Source: Lota lota
Taxonomy: Eukaryota; Chordata; Actinopteri; Gadiformes; Lotidae
DNA length: 64,000 bases
Direction: 5' to 3'
Assembly: GCA_026745465.1 (NCBI GenBank)
Contig: JACYXH010000826.1
Location: 3,907,792 to 3,971,791, forward strand
Within the stretch, counting starts at the first letter, position 1, and each line of letters opens with the position of its first letter. This document shows, piece after piece, positions 30,313 through 42,763 of the stretch. A program made the translations under genes and the position numbers. A model generated the notes under the pieces. That model was not told where the DNA came from and did no database searches. It worked only from the letters and a program-made list of their open reading frames with translations.

Positions 30313-30974
30313 AAGTGTAAAACTAATAGTAGATACCTTTGACTTCATCTTCCTGGTTCTTTATGATTTAACTAACATCGAATTTTCTACCCAGTATATA
30401 TCACTACTGTGGTTGTTAGAAGACCATGAATACCGCTGACATTTATATAATGATCCTTGACAATCACGATCAGTTAGGGCTGTGCGATATGGACAAAATC
30501 TTCTATCACGATATGGGTCATTTCATATCTCGATAACAATATCACGATATAGTAAATCTTCTGTAAATTCTATCAAAAAAAAAATGTCTACCCCAAATAA
30601 CCACATGCCTCATGACTACTTTTTGATAATCCTGTCACGGAAATACAAATGAAAGGCACTTTCTCTTTTGTCCTTTTATTTTAAAGTGACTTGAGCAGAA
30701 CTGTTACACATGAGAAAAATGTAAAACCCTTTAATAGGCATATCACAGGTCTGTTCATTATTAATTATTTGCGGATTCGTATAGTTAGTTTGCACTCCTG
30801 CAGTTTTTTTTAGAAACATGACCCTTTGTAGCCATCCAATTTTTTTGGTATAAACTTTTACTTTGGATTAAAGTGCTAAATAACTCAATGTAAACGTAAC
30901 ACATCCACTAGTGGCACATCTCTTGCTGTCTGCAAAGACCAGGCAGCATTATGTAGGATGTGCTTCTGTGAGTT

Positions 30975-31285
30975 TCTTTCATTTCACATTTGTTTTGACC
31001 AATCATGTTGCTGGAAGCAGCGGTCTGTCACCGTGTAATTGTCGAAATCAACAGCAGTAGTAAACTGTAAAAGGTCTTTAAAGATCTCAAATCAAAACCA
31101 TGTTGGCTGGCCACTGTTCAGATATAATCCCCTCCTGAAAGCTTCATCCACTCACGCAAATGAGTTTTCTGCGATAGAATATCCCCGTCACGAAACAGTA
31201 AACAAGGCGTAACGCCGCCCTTTGCAGTTTCTGGTTTCCGGCCCAGGCTCCGTACTGTCTCCACCCAGAAGTTATGCTATAACAT
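30975..31285 (+). repeat. Dispersed repeat, copy B
   Basis: Shares ATCATGTTGCTGGAAGCAG, CTGAAAGCTTCATCCACTC and AAGGCGTAACGCCGCCC with copy A (5600-5925) and copy C (38930-39525). The family is unnamed by me and non-coding. Confidence 0.7.
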
Positions 31286-32277
31286 ATATCCATGGCCCCA
31301 TCAGATTTATGCTCTAATGACTAATCAATGGCGTTCCTCTGTTCACTGCCAAGAGAGGACCAGTGGAATCATCGATTAGTGTCGAGCACCCCTCCACTCT
31401 TTTGAGTGGTAAACGCTTTGGTTTGCCTCGCTGCACACAGCACAGACTGGCAAGACTGAATTCAGAGAGCAAATCGGTCTCAATCGTTTCTGAGTAATTC
31501 AGTGCTAAGGATATCGAAATGGTGAATGGCTCTCAGCTGTGGAACTATCCCTTCTGCGATAATGCCTGCGGAAGAAAATTCTAGAACCCCTTCTAGAATA
31601 TTCTGACGATAATGGCATATATTATTCTAGGACTTTTTTGCTGATAATCATTATCTGTGATAATCACTGCTGTAGAATAGTCTAACATAATATATATTCT
31701 AGATATACCCATCTAGAATATTCTAGAACAGTTTTAGGAAATTTGTTTCCTCACATTATTGCTGGTGTCTAATGCAAAGTTTTAAGCCAAAATCTTTGAG
31801 ATTTTCCATTATAGATACAATTACAAACACAGTTTAATTTGTAAACCATTAGGCATTTATATGGAGCTTGGTGAGCATTTAATATCTAAAACATCAGGAA
31901 ACAATGTTAATTAGGATTGAGGAATTTTAAGGAATAATTTCTATGACATATGTCATTAGTAAGAAATGCCTAAAAAGTACCAGTTTCTAATGAATGCAAC
32001 ATGTAATGCAGGATGTGTAAAACAGGGAGCTGTAGTCCTTGCCCCCAGGGGGGCTATGGCTACATCATCCATGTATGATGGATACAGAACCTGTTCCCGT
32101 ACCAGTGCTACCACACAGAACCAGACCATTGCAAAATGGCATTAGCTTGTTTAGCCTCCTCCTCAGTTTTCCCCTCACTGACTCTGCTCTGACCAGAGCC
32201 AAGATGGATGCCAAGGGGCTGACGTCACTGTGTGTTTGACATGGTGTTGCTAGCCGGCTTGGTGCCACCGAGGAGAC

Positions 32278-32329
<52 letters not shown>

Positions 32330-33744
32330 CGTGCGTGCACACGTGCACATACACACACAGAAAGCCCTCACAGGGGAACGATGACACTACTCATGTAGGG
32401 CTGCAACTTTCCCCCCAGGGGATTCCTGTGTGCACGACACCAGTGTCTACGTGGGGCGGGGCTGTGACATCACAAGCCTCACAAGCAATCATGTGGCTCT
32501 CTCCCCGTGGCTGCGGGCAGGTGTGTTTGGACAAAGGGCAGTCGTAGCGTTGATATTTCACTATAGATGGGTCCTTTATTCATCTCCAAGGGTTCAGTGA
32601 TCCCAGGGGATTATGAGCTATGATTCAGTTAACATGAAGTTGATAGAATAATCTTGTGTTATGTATTGTGATAGTCAACACAGATTGTAGCATACATTTA
32701 TGAGTGGTAAAGAACATTATTGTCACTCTATAATTTTCTCAAATCATATCTGGAAATCTTAACAAATATTACGTTACATGTTTATTTTTTATCTAACTGC
32801 TAGCTTGTGACCATGAAATTGTCTACAAAAACATGACTACAAACACCCTAAAATACATGATCTTCATGATTCTCACCCACTCCTCCACCTTTTTCAAATG
32901 TCAGAAATATTATAATAATCACAAAATATGTTCGCTTAATGAATTCCCCTTAGGCTCTGTTTGTTTTGTGCTGCCTTTGTTCAGTTCAACGGCCTACCTC
33001 CTGTGTAAACAATCTACAATGGACCCTGTGGGCTATAGGGCTGTGCATTGGAGACCAGCAGAGAGAGAGTAAATTACACCACTGTTTTTTTGCTCGCTCG
33101 CCCCAATATATTGCTCCGGGCACTGCGTGGCCGAACATGGGTTTTGGAAATATTTTTTAACTGGTCATGCAGGATGCAAGCGAAAACCCAGACTAAAGCA
33201 GCCTATGACAGAGAAACGGTGAGCTTGGAACAACAATCAAGAATGAATAAAGTAAATCATATATAGATCTGCAATTCACTATAGCTTTATTTGTACACAG
33301 TGTAATGCATTGTAATTGTGTGTTACAGTGTGCTACATGAGTTTAGTGTATTGTAGTTTACGTTACTGTGCAGTAGAGGGTAAACGTATCTAACAGGTAG
33401 GTAGGTAAGTCAATAAATTGATATATAGTGTGGTGGAAATTCTTCAAACTGTATTGACAACGCAAATCTGAATAAACATAAAGAGTTTATTGTAAAAAAG
33501 GGGTAAATATAGTATAAAAGAAAAGTTGTGTCTGCGCAGAGAGGCCACTCAACACGACAAGCAAACAAAGGTTGAAGTGCTGAAGTGAGCCCCGAACAGT
33601 GGGCACACTTCAGTATTGAAGCAGGGAAACGTCCTTGAAGGCACAGCTGCAGAAAGGGATGCCACTACTGCCTTCGGCCACCCCAGGATGTAGCTCATGG
33701 TATAGCTATGAATCAGACGAGGCTGTCTCAGTCCCCCCCCCCCG

Positions 33745-33780
<36 letters not shown>

Positions 33781-35528
33781 GGCCGATGAACGCGGCGCAA
33801 ACTGTGAAATGGTTACTTTAGATAATAACTGAGAGCTTAGTGTCATCAAAATCATGTATTCTGGAAATTGGAAATTGAAATACAATAGTTAGATTGATAG
33901 ATTGATAGATTGATAGATAGATGGACGGATGAACTGTATCTATCCATGGATGGATAGATAGACAGACAGACAGATTGACAGTAAGATGACAAATGTAGAT
34001 AGACAAATGGATGAATAGATGCATAGATAGTTTTACTGTGAGCGGAGTGGAGAGGAATCGGGTGTCGAGGGGCTTTGTGTTCGGTGCTTACCATTACCAG
34101 CTAGTCACGATTCACAACTATCCCACTGTAACATCTACATCATCCACACCCTCACACTTAGACGGGCGGCATATGCTGTCTTTACGGTGCTTGTGTGCGC
34201 GTGTGCATGCACACATACCCATAATTTAAACACTTTTACTTAGAAACACATGTAATGCACGTCTTTATAACAAACAACTATACAAAGATACACACTTATC
34301 TTTGACTCGTACTTCACTCTCTCTGTCCCCTTTGTCTATCCGTCGTGTCCGACACACACCGCAAGAAAATATTTATCACTGAAACACATCTCTGAGAGGA
34401 GTGTTAGGCGTGAAAGTGCATGTGTGTGTGTTTGTGTGTCATGTGTGCACAGCGTGTGTGAGTATGTGTGAGTGAGACTTGTGATGTGTGGCACTGGTGG
34501 TTATATTCAGTGACAGCTAAAGTTGCTAATCAGATGCAGCTTCAAATAAATGCATTAGCCTTCCTTGATCTTTTTATCTCTCCTACCGACATCACCTTTT
34601 AATTTTAGAGCTGTAACCGTCTAAATTTAAGAAAAAGGTCATATTCAGCTTTCTCTCTGAATGTTACTATTCATCCCTGACCTGTCATACTTTTCTGTAT
34701 GATTGTTGACTGTTTTTTATAGTTGTAGGACTAGAGGTGGTTCCCTGATGCAGAGAACTGCTCAATGCATGGAAAATCATAGGTCACACCCACCGTCTGC
34801 TCTTTGTACAGCTGCGCTCAGCACATCCTTGTTCTCGTAGCTTTTCTATATGCTCATCTCACACAAGCTGTGGTCTTTGTAGCATGCATCAGTGTTTGGA
34901 CCACAGTAGTCACACCTTACTTGTGTGTGTATAACAGGGTCATCCCACGCTCCGATGTTGAAGTGAATGGTAGTCAGAGAGGTGTAGAAATGCAAGTGAT
35001 CGGCACAGTAGAGTGCATGAGAGCGCCCCTTCCCCAATACATCCCCTGAACTGACTGCTTGAGGTGGAATGTCCTGGACTTTCAAATCTAGCAGTGCCGT
35101 AAGTGGATTTGCTGTAGATACTACTTTATCTAAGTAGATACTGTAGATAAATACTAATATAACTATATTTAATGATGCTGTTGGTGAGATTTTAGAGTTG
35201 TAAAGAGAGAGAGCAGTAAAGAGTGGAAACTAAACAACCTAAAAATCCTCCCCTCCCTCTCTGCTCCATCCCTCCTTAAGGTTCTCTGCCATTGAGAAGT
35301 GTTGACAGGCCAAATGGATTCCCCGAACAAATCAGGAAGTCATGCCCTGATTGGTCAGAAATTAGCCAAGAGCAGTGTAAAATCTAAAATGGATGCCATT
35401 TCTAACAAATTACACTCACAGAATAGCTCTTAAATCTCACCTACAGCACCTTTAATGTCTGTGTGTAACATGTTTTGTTTTTGGGTCTTTTAATTACTGA
35501 CTTCCACGTCTGAATTTATATTCAAATC
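31286..35528. other. Gene-free spacer with microsatellites
   Basis: No coding exon recognised. Contains (TG)n at 32280-32326, a 46-base C run with one G at 33733-33778, GATA/GACA-rich tandem sequence at 33890-34030, and repeat-like blocks near 34725-35090 (GAGAACTGCTCAATGCATGG, recurring near 38600) and 35180-35450. Confidence 0.55.
33733..33778. repeat. poly-C run, 46 bases with one G
   Basis: Longest homopolymer-like tract in the window; the single G is at 33744. Confidence 0.9.
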
Positions 35529-35839
35529 CAGAGATCTTCAACAGGGGGTCCGCGACCCCTAGGGGGTCCGCAAAGTTACTGCAGGGGGTCCCCGACATTA
35601 TTTGATCCCAAACTTTTATTTCTTTAAAAAATTGAAATATGTACTTTGTAATGTATGTATACAATGCTAAGCCATTGTGGCACTTTTATACATGGCACTA
35701 TAGGCCGCACTACACATTATTATTGGCCCGGTGTAATAAGCAACACAATTTTACACGATATGTAATAGAAGGTCCCTCCACCGTGTCACTATCAACCAAG
35801 AGGTTGAAACCATGGGCTGAAAAACGTTGAAGACCCCTG
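35529..35839. repeat. hAT-type MITE with 8-bp target duplication
   Basis: Left end CAGAGATCTTCAACAGGGGG; right end reverse-complemented is CAGGGGTCTTCAACGT. Flanks TTCAAATC and TTCCAATC match at 7 of 8. Internal GGGGGTCCGCGACCCCTAGG is characteristic of this fish repeat. 311 bp, no ORF. Confidence 0.9.
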
Positions 35840-37893
35840 TTCCAATCTATTCTATTCCCAATTTGATTACAGTTATATTCTATTCTTTGAGACTGGATGG
35901 GTAGACATATTTTTACGTTCTTGAATAACCCATTCATGTATATTTCCTCATTATGTAAGTGCTATGTCACAACATTCTGCTGTCTGATTGGCTGGCTGTC
36001 TCCCTGTCAGAATGGCTCTGGCTACAAGCAAATCAGTGAACAAAAAAGAAAATCAGGGAGTCTGTCTCTGGCATAACTCATCACAGGGACCCTCGCCAGA
36101 TGGCAAAGACATCCTGGGTTCAGCCAGATAGTTTACAATATCTACACACACAGTACGTGAGTGTCTCTACATTAGTGTCTTACACTACCTAGTCTATTGG
36201 CTTCATGGTGGTCAAGTTAGTCAAGTGTGCTTCTGACCTGAATGCGTATTTTAGGACACTGATAGGGTTTCTGTGTTATACACCAAACTTTGAACTATAA
36301 ACCATCCATTCTGAGTGTATGGGCTCATGGGTCGGAGAATACTTTATTTATTAATTTTCATTTACACGTTTGGTAATTTAGCTGCTTTTAAGTTGCTTGT
36401 ATCCAAAGCGATTTACTGTGCTGCAAGTGTCTAAAAAGATGGACAGAGTGCAGAGTAGCTATGGGAATCCAAAAGGCGATCAATTTGTTTTGCATATCCT
36501 ACAAGTTACATCTCAGAGATACAGGGATAGTAAAACTCAACAAAGTGTGTTCTAAATTCAGCAGAGGAGTTAAAAACAACAAAGTCTACGAGTCAGTATT
36601 GATTTGCTTGTTTGTTTATTAAATTGGCTGTCTCTCGACCAAACACATCTCAATCTCACTCTTTTAACTTAGTTTGAATCCACTCTGTCGGGAGAATCCT
36701 CCCTTTTGACTTCATTAAACTACCTTATCCCCCTCGTTACACCGTAAAATCACCTTAATTGAATCCCCTGAAAAATCTTTTAGCAACGACTATCATTTAA
36801 GGAAACAGATTATGTAACCATAAATACTCTGGATTTAAGGAAGATGATGAAGAATATCTGATGGGTTCCTCTGTGCTGCTGAATCACTCACCTCCATCTG
36901 TCAATCTGATGGCCTGTGTCCAGCATTCCCATGATGGGAATCCATTCAGGCTCCTTTCTATTCATAGGACCTGCTGCTGAGGCTGTTTCTCTGATTGCAG
37001 GCAGTCAGCAGTCTATGGATGCTATTAGTGATTCAATCACATTATATTTTATTTTACCGTGTACAATCTTGACAGTGCCCGTTGACGGACTTCTCCTTTA
37101 ATGAGCCAAACTCTCTCTTCTCTGCTGTTAAAGGGTTATTTTGGTACATTCATTAAGAAGTCTCCCTGTCTCTCTTTAAAGGACCATACCGGTCTGGGCG
37201 ATCAAACCACTATAACCGTGTCACCTGGCTTCACAAAAACATCCATTACCAATATGATATTTCAAAATTACTTTGTTGTGCCAATGCTGCCTAAGAGCAT
37301 TTAGTGTGAGGGTGCTCTCACCACAAATGAAAATAAATGGTTTATTCACCCATACTGGTATGGTCCTTTAGATACTTTCAGTGGATGTGCTTTTTAAATA
37401 AGTGCGCTAAAGAAGGGAGAAACTGTGAACTAACAGTGTGCAAAGTCAGCCGAACAACCTGTGCATGGCTGCTACACATCTGTCTTTGCCTGACCAATGA
37501 GACATCGGTGGCAAACAGGGCAGACTAAGGCATCCAAGCCCAGATCAACTAGCATGGAGTTCTATAGTACATAGACATCCATCTACTAGATGACTCCATG
37601 TTATCTGTGATACTACTTTAGTCTCGAAGTAAGACGTATGAACTGTGTTGGAAATTGAATTGGCTCCAACTAGCTATACTTTCTAAATCATTGGCAAAAA
37701 AATGGTTCACTTTGTGCTTTGTAGTCTTAAAAATGTTCCCTGTTTGAGGACAGATGGACTGTAAGAACAATTCATTTCAGCCAAAACTGGCTGCATGCAC
37801 ATGCTAGCTTTGCTTTCCCAACTTCAAGGCACCATTTCTGTTTTGCCTGTGCTCTTTTTTAAGCATGCTGCTAACCTACAATTTTTTCAGTGC

Positions 37894-37899
<6 letters not shown>

Positions 37900-37988
<89 letters not shown>
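37900..37988. repeat. (TG)n microsatellite, about 89 bp
   Basis: TG array with a single A interruption near 37941. Confidence 0.95.
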
Positions 37989-37989
<1 letters not shown>

Positions 37990-38929
37990 GTACAATCCAT
38001 ACCCTCAGGCATGGTATCGTTTTGCTAGAAGATGGGATTACATAATCAAGTCTTTCATCACTGACAGACTTTTGACAGAAATGAATTATCCCCTCCCCTG
38101 CAAATGTATTATCTGTTTACACTTCATTAAAGATGTCCTAAATAACAAAGCCCTCTGTTTCCAATGAAAGCTTTGCATATTCATCCTGGCATAGCTTCAT
38201 CTTGATAAATTGCATGTAGTTAGCCTATGGTGATTGCTGTTCTATGTTGATAACTATTCATTTAGAATTTTGATGAGTATCCCAACCCAACCTGTTACCC
38301 TAACCACATTATTCTAGCCTAGTAATATCCCTAACAAAGTTATTCTAGCCAAGTTATAATCCTTACCAATTGATAATCCTAACCATGTTATTAACATAAA
38401 CAAACTAATTAACCCTGCCCTATTCTAACCAACCTTATAAATCGAACCTAGTTATAGCCGTACTCAAGTTAGTCTAGGACTACTTTAATGACCCGTATCA
38501 CATTTTAATAATCAAATGTATTACTTTCATCAAACTCCTTATTCCATCCATGGCCCCTTGACCAATATATAGTCGTAATACCAGAGTTGGTAACCTGAGT
38601 GCATAGAACTGCTCAAAGCAGGGAAAATCACACTGCAATTGCAAGTACACTTCACTTTGAATTCATGTGTGTGTGTGTGAAGTTAACATACTGACTCTGG
38701 TGTTTCGTGTGCTTCAGCTTCCTCAAGTGTTTGCTATTCATCAGCAGACAGTGGAGACGACCCACTCTAATCTGTATCACCTGCTGGTGATCGCTCCATA
38801 ACGACCGCCAATCACAGCATTCAGGTTGGCCCCAGAGTGTGGCTGAAACATGCTTTAAAATGTGGTGACCATGACAACAGAGCAGGACAGCCAAACCCTA
38901 ATTGTGGGTGACAGAGGGGCTGAAAATTG

Positions 38930-39525
38930 TGTTTGTAATTGTGATTTGTTGGCAAACTAGCCTAACACTAGTCACGCAAATCAGTCTTCAAATTCAGATT
39001 AATAATATAAAGTCTGAAAGCAGACTAGCTCAAATCTAGGTGAATGGGGTGTTTCACTTTGTTTCGCTTCATATTTGATTCAACTAATCATGTTGCTGGA
39101 GGCAGGGATCTGTAAGCGCATAATATGTCTCGGACGTCTCCAGGACTTTCACAACAAGTACAGAGTCGCAATGGCCAGGGCTGGCAGAAAGAAACGTTGG
39201 CGTTTACGCGAGGTAAGCCCCTCGTTCTTCCCGCGAGTAAATGCTTGCGGTTGGCGCGTTCAAATTTGCTTCACTCTTGGTGTGAACACGGCTTTAAGGT
39301 TTCAAATCAACACTGTGTAGACTGTCCACTTTAGCAATACACTTAATAAAATCCCCTTCTGAAAGCGTCAAATTAGTTTATCTTTGGTAGAAGATCTCCA
39401 TAACAAAACAGGAAGAAAGGCGTAACTCTGCCCATTGCAGTTTCGGATTTCCGGCCCAGGCACTGTGCTGTCTCACCCCAGAAGTTCTGCTGTAGCATAG
39501 TAGGACTGGTGGATCCGAGATAAGG
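38930..39525 (+). repeat. Dispersed repeat, copy C, with an extra ~180-bp segment
   Basis: Begins and ends with the family sequence (ATCATGTTGCTGGAGGCAGG, then AAAATCCCCTTCTGAAAGCG and GGCGTAACTCTGCCCATTGC). About 39124-39300 has no counterpart in copies A or B and includes CGGTTGGCGCGTTCAAATTT and GTGTGAACACGGCTTTAAG, so it may be a second element inserted in the first. Confidence 0.6.
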
Positions 39526-40330
39526 CAAACCCGAAACTAACAAACAGGTGAACTTTACACATCACTTTACATCATAGTCCATTAAGATCTCAGAAAGGGC
39601 TGGCTATAGATACTTACACCCAACAGACTAGCTGCTGTTAACGTATTACACTTATTTGCGTTGTATTGTTTGACTTGAAAGAGCTGAGGTGCCTAGTCCA
39701 TATAATACAATAAGCATACATAGTAAGGACGTACTGATACAATGGCGCTTGTGTGCCTAAGGGGTTACAGTGAACCTTTCTTACCCGAATCTCTTTGGAA
39801 ATCAACGCAAACATCCTCCTCCATCCTCTGTGAAGACAGGGGGAAATTTTCAAAGCCCTAAGGCCTTATGGGAGGATTCCTCTTCCTCAAACAGGAATAC
39901 CCTTCCCTGCATGTGTTCAGTCAAAATAATGACACTACCACCAAAGCATTGTATCTGTATGAGGTTTCTGTATTAAATCCCATCACTGTCCTTTAAAGCA
40001 CCAGCAAGGTCAGTTGAGTTGCTGTTGTCCAGTACCTGCATGCGTTTACCCTGGTCTCTTCCTTTTGGTATGGATTACATGGCTTGTGTAGGATATTGAT
40101 GTATTGATTGGTAAACTGCCACTGAAATAACAGTTATACTATAATGTGGCAGGAGTCTCTCATCTCATCCATCCTTTCTCTACCTTTAATTCTCTCTTAT
40201 CTTGGTTTAAATCTCCTCTCATCTCCAATCTTCTCTTCTCTTCATTTGCCTTCTCCTCGCCTCTTCCTTTATCTCATTGCATCTTCTCATGCTCACCTTC
40301 TCTCCTCTGCCATTTTCAACCCTCCCATTT

Positions 40331-40397
40331 TCTCCTCTCCTCTCCTCTCCTCTCCTCTCCTCTCCTCTCCTCTCCTCTCCTCTCCTCTCCTCTCCTC
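40331..40397. repeat. (TCTCC)n pentanucleotide array
   Basis: About 13 copies of the unit, about 520 bp upstream of the putative sv2a acceptor at 40918. Confidence 0.9.
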
Positions 40398-40917
40398 TAT
40401 CTTATCATGTATGTTGGATCTTTGGCAAAAGGATAGATGGCTTCTAGCTAGCAAAGATCATACTGAAAGCTTGGCTCAATAGTGCTTCATTTTCAAGAAA
40501 AGAAGATGCAAGTCACAAACACATGCAATTATGTATTTGATCTTTATATTTCATGGCCTTTTTCTCAGGCTAAAACATCAACCTTGTTTGAGTGCCTGAA
40601 CAAAAACATTTTCTAGCCATGGAAACCGACGTCAATGGACAATAAATAACACAGAGATGTGTGATCCTACTCCCAGGGTTGTTGCATTGAACTTTTGAAC
40701 CTGATACATAATGTATTTGTGCATTTGGAATATGATGATTGATTGATATGTTGAGATAAAGTGTGAGTGACTGTTGCTGTGCTGTGCTTTGTGATCCCCT
40801 CATTTGTAAAAGGTTTCGTAGTTTCTGGTTTTAGAAAATAAGAGCTGACTGCTAATATGCTAATGCTAATATGCTAGTAAACAAACCTTCTGACACAATC
40901 CTCATGTTAATCCACAG

Positions 40918-41124
40918 GTTTCCATACCAGAGAGCACACACCGGTCCAACAGCCCGGCATCAGCGCTACGGCAGGCACAAGGGAGCGGACGTCCGAGACA
41001 CTCACCCACTTAGAGCTCCTCTGCACACCCATGCTCTTGGGCCGCTCCTGATCCACCACCTCCCGTTCTTCTCAGCGACAGACCACCCCGCCTCCCCCCC
41101 CCCCCCCCCCCCCCCCCCCCCAAG
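40918..41124 (+). other. sv2a: Putative sv2a 5' UTR ahead of the start codon
   Basis: An acceptor-like TTAATCCACAG ends at 40917 and no in-frame coding continues upstream. The segment is GC-rich and ends in 28 C (41094-41121) followed by AAG and the ATG. The alternative is that the C run is itself the polypyrimidine tract of an acceptor ending in AAG at 41124; sequence alone does not decide. Confidence 0.45.
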
Positions 41125-42667
41125 ATGGAAGACGACGGGCGATATCGGGACGGCCGCTCGGACTTCATCCGTGGCGCCAAGGACATCGCCAAGGTGGCCA
41201 AGAAGCAAGTGGGCAAGAAGATGGGCCGCGGCGCGGACAAGATGGCCGACGAGTACACCAAGCGCTCGTACAAGCGCTTCGAGGAGGAGGACGACGACGA
41301 CGACTACGGCGGGGCGCCCGGCAACGATGCGGGCTACCACCGCAACGACAGCCGCCCTGCCAACGACGAGGACGAGGACGCGGCCGGCCACAGCGACTCC
41401 ACCGAGGGCCACGACGAGGACGACGAGATCTACGAGGGCGAGTACCAGGGCATCCCGCGGGCCGACTCCGGCGGCAAGGCGGGCGGCGCGGACGCCACGG
41501 GCACCGGGCAGGCGCAGCCGTTCAGGGACCTGTCGGCCTATGAGGCGGAGCGGCGGAAGGACCAGGAGGAGCTGGCGCAGCAGTACGAGACCATCCTGCA
41601 GGAGTGCGGCCACGGCAGGTTCCAGTGGACGCTGTACTTTGTGCTGGGCCTGGCGCTGATGGCCGACGGCGTGGAGATCTTCGTGGTGGGCTTCGTGCTG
41701 CCCAGCGCCGAGAAGGACATGTGTCTGTCGGAGCCGAACAAGGGCATGCTGGGTAAGATTTGCCGTTACTCTTCTTGACTCTTCTTTTCTGCTCGCCTCG
41801 TCAGCGTTGTTCGTGAAACAACATTGGCAGGTGCAAGGTAATCCGAGGAGGGAGTATGGGGCTGAATGCGTGTCTCTGCCCCATCAATGTAAACCTGTGG
41901 GTGATTACAAGGTAGCAGGGGATCAGAGCTTGTGCTGGAGAATCCGGTAGTGTTTAATGTGACTGAGCAGCCTTTAGGACTAGTGAAGGAGGCTTGGTTG
42001 AACCGGCTACAACAGAATGCCCTCATTCAGCTGCTAATTGGCGACAATAAGATGCGTCTCTTGGACGATAGTATCAAACATAAAAACGACGTCATGCATA
42101 TATTATATTTGTCAAGATTATAACAAGGACAGCCATGGTTCACTGTCATGGGTGAAGAAAGCTAGACACCCTCCCTTCTCAGAGCAACGCTTTGAGGGTT
42201 CTGCAACATAAAAGACCCCTCTGGTATTAATGTAAACAATACAACTACAGCCCTCCTGTTTTTTCTCCTTACAACCAGGAGATGCTGTTATACAAGTGAT
42301 AACAATGTGCCATAGTTTATGTTCAAAGCCTATTTCCCAGCGAATCACCTACTTGTCACCAACATTATTCTTGTAAAACATTTTATACAGAAAGGGGAAA
42401 AAAAGTCATTATATAGCTGCATTTGCTAATCAGCAGAGCCCAGATGTACACCAAATTTGAGGGAAATTGGCTGGCTCAGTGCTGCGTTGGAGAGCTAAAT
42501 CCTAACAGGACTTTTATGTTCTGCACCTGGAACCGTCCGTCTCTCTGGGGTGCAGTTAATAGGGATGGAAGAAACTACAGCAGTAAAGTTGTCCAGGGTT
42601 GAGCAGCTACCTACCGGGCTGGAGCAGTGGGGAGGTATTCCTGAGTTGTATGCTGGTCTTGCATTTC

Positions 42668-42763
<96 letters not shown>

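Larger units (their letters stand above)
35840..40917. other. Gene-free spacer upstream of sv2a
   Basis: No coding exon recognised. Contains a SINE-tail fragment on the minus strand near 36361-36430, (TG)n at 37900-37988, repeat sequence near 38577-38640, repeat copy C (38930-39525), and a TCTCC pentanucleotide array at 40331-40397. Confidence 0.55.

Noticed and set aside
30467-31379. Transposon between TAGGGCTGTGCGATAT at 30475 and the CGATTAGT word at 31374
   Set aside because: The flanking words match at 7 of 8, but the right end lacks the inverted terminal sequence, so the match is probably chance.
34804-35049. 81-codon frame with hydrophobic start as a secreted peptide
   Set aside because: It overlaps a dispersed repeat also seen near 38600 and has no start-site or splice support.
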